Assembly: GCA_002495735.1 (NCBI GenBank)
Contig: DAGM01000066.1
Location: 705-7,062, forward strand
Reading direction: 5' to 3'
Source: Euryarchaeota archaeon UBA54
GTDB taxonomy: Archaea > Thermoplasmatota > Poseidoniia > Poseidoniales > Thalassarchaeaceae
DNA length: 6,358 bases
Within the stretch, counting starts at the first letter, position 1. Every line of letters begins with the position of its first letter. Under the pieces are notes generated by a model. It ran no database searches. It was given only the letters and a program-made list of their open reading frames with translations, and was not told the origin of the DNA. Positions 6,130 to 6,358 of the stretch are shown here, in pieces. The position numbers and the translations under genes were made by a program.

Positions 6130-6206
6130 TGGCGGACCCACCGCGATTCGAACACGGGTTTCCAGCTCCGGAGGCTAGAGTGATATCCAGGCTACACTAT
6201 GGGTCC
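6130..6206 (-). tRNA. tRNA-Arg, anticodon CCG
   Basis: This 77-nt gene folds into a full cloverleaf. The acceptor stem GGACCCA pairs with TGGGTCC, with discriminator G73 and an encoded CCA. The D arm carries A14, G15, G18-G19, A20 and A21, and its fourth pair would be a U13-U22 mismatch. The anticodon stem CTAGC pairs with GCTGG around the loop CTCCGGA, with the anticodon CCG at 6169-6171, reading CGG. The variable loop is AAAC, and the T arm is CCGTG-TTCGAAT-CGCGG. Position 26 is U, so it is not a Trm1 G26 substrate. There is no intron. Confidence 0.96.
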
Positions 6207-6230
6207 AGTGACGCCTCCAAAGCCCCTCAG

Positions 6231-6240
6231 TAATTGAATC
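6231..6240 (-). promoter_or_regulatory. TATA-like box, candidate promoter of tRNA-Arg(CCG)
   Basis: Minus-strand GATTCAATTA is the only AT-rich run in the 62-base spacer between the two tRNA genes. Its centre is about 29 bases before the mature 5' end of tRNA-Arg(CCG). That suits a TATA box with a start site a few bases upstream of the tRNA, so this tRNA may be transcribed separately from the tRNA-Arg(GCG) gene upstream of it. The promoter of the latter lies beyond the window edge. Confidence 0.35.
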
Positions 6241-6268
6241 GGTCGCATGCTGGGCACTGACCCCTGGA

Positions 6269-6345
6269 TGGCGGACCCACCGCGATTCGAACACGGGTTA
6301 CAAGCTCCGCAAGCTCATGTGATATCCAGGCTACACTATGGGTCC
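6269..6345 (-). tRNA. tRNA-Arg, anticodon GCG
   Basis: This second 77-nt cloverleaf has the same acceptor stem, D arm, T arm, G73 and encoded CCA as its neighbour. Only the central part differs: A26, anticodon stem TGAGC with GCTTG (two G-U pairs), loop TTGCGGA with anticodon GCG at 6308-6310, and variable loop TAAC. It reads CGC and CGU. A20 and G73 agree with common arginine identity elements. There is no intron. Only 13 bases of upstream sequence remain in the window, so its promoter is not visible. Confidence 0.96.
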
Positions 6346-6358
6346 AGCGCTATTTCGA

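Larger units (their letters stand above)
6130..6345. repeat. Tandem near-identical tRNA gene pair (two direct-repeat blocks)
   Basis: The tRNA pair creates two exact direct-repeat blocks 139 bases apart: 31 bases (6130-6160 and 6269-6299) covering the CCA end, acceptor 3' strand and T arm, and 29 bases (6180-6208 and 6319-6347) covering the D arm and acceptor 5' strand plus two flanking bases. The anticodon arms between them have diverged. This fits a local duplication, possibly kept uniform by gene conversion. No integrase or partial tRNA copy is present. Confidence 0.8.

Noticed and set aside
6130..6345. Direct repeats at the right edge as an att site pair or CRISPR-like array
   Set aside because: Both repeats are complete functional tRNA genes with different anticodons; there is no integrase, no partial tRNA copy and no regular spacer series.

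Overview
The window looks like chromosomal DNA from a euryarchaeon. My best guess is Marine Group II (Candidatus Poseidoniales) or a relative in Thermoplasmatota. The archaeal signals are a Trm1-type tRNA dimethyltransferase, a PAC2 (proteasome-assembly chaperone fold) protein, two closely spaced tRNA-Arg genes with archaeal anticodons, and AT-rich TATA-like boxes about 26-32 bases before starts that lack clear Shine-Dalgarno sites. Mixed in are bacterial-looking pieces: a two-domain NfuA, a pentapeptide-repeat protein and a 4HBT thioesterase. That mixture fits a mesophilic marine euryarchaeon, but the lineage call is an inference, not a measurement.

Layout, left to right. (1) The 3' part of purM (AIR synthase, + strand, cut by the window start), then trm1 (+). 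(2) moaA (-), whose 3' end overlaps the end of trm1 by 16 bases. (3) nfuA (+), divergent from moaA, ending 2 bases before the stop of a PAC2 gene (-). (4) A 130-base divergent promoter region with TATA-like boxes on both strands. (5) A two-gene + strand unit: an unrecognised protein with a probable winged-helix C-terminus, then a pentapeptide-repeat protein 9 bases later. (6) A hotdog-fold acyl-CoA thioesterase (-), its stop codon abutting the pentapeptide stop. (7) Two tRNA-Arg genes (-), anticodons CCG and GCG, both with an encoded CCA end.

Most genes are housekeeping: purine synthesis (PurM), tRNA modification (Trm1), molybdenum cofactor synthesis (MoaA), Fe-S cluster delivery (NfuA) and possibly proteasome assembly or another PAC2 role. 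MoaA binds two 4Fe-4S clusters, so NfuA next door is a plausible but unproven helper. There is no mobile element, CRISPR array, integrase or obvious novel multi-gene system. The most open-ended content is the winged-helix/pentapeptide pair. Coding is very dense: no gene-free stretch reaches 300 bases, and the longest is the divergent region around 4608-4737.
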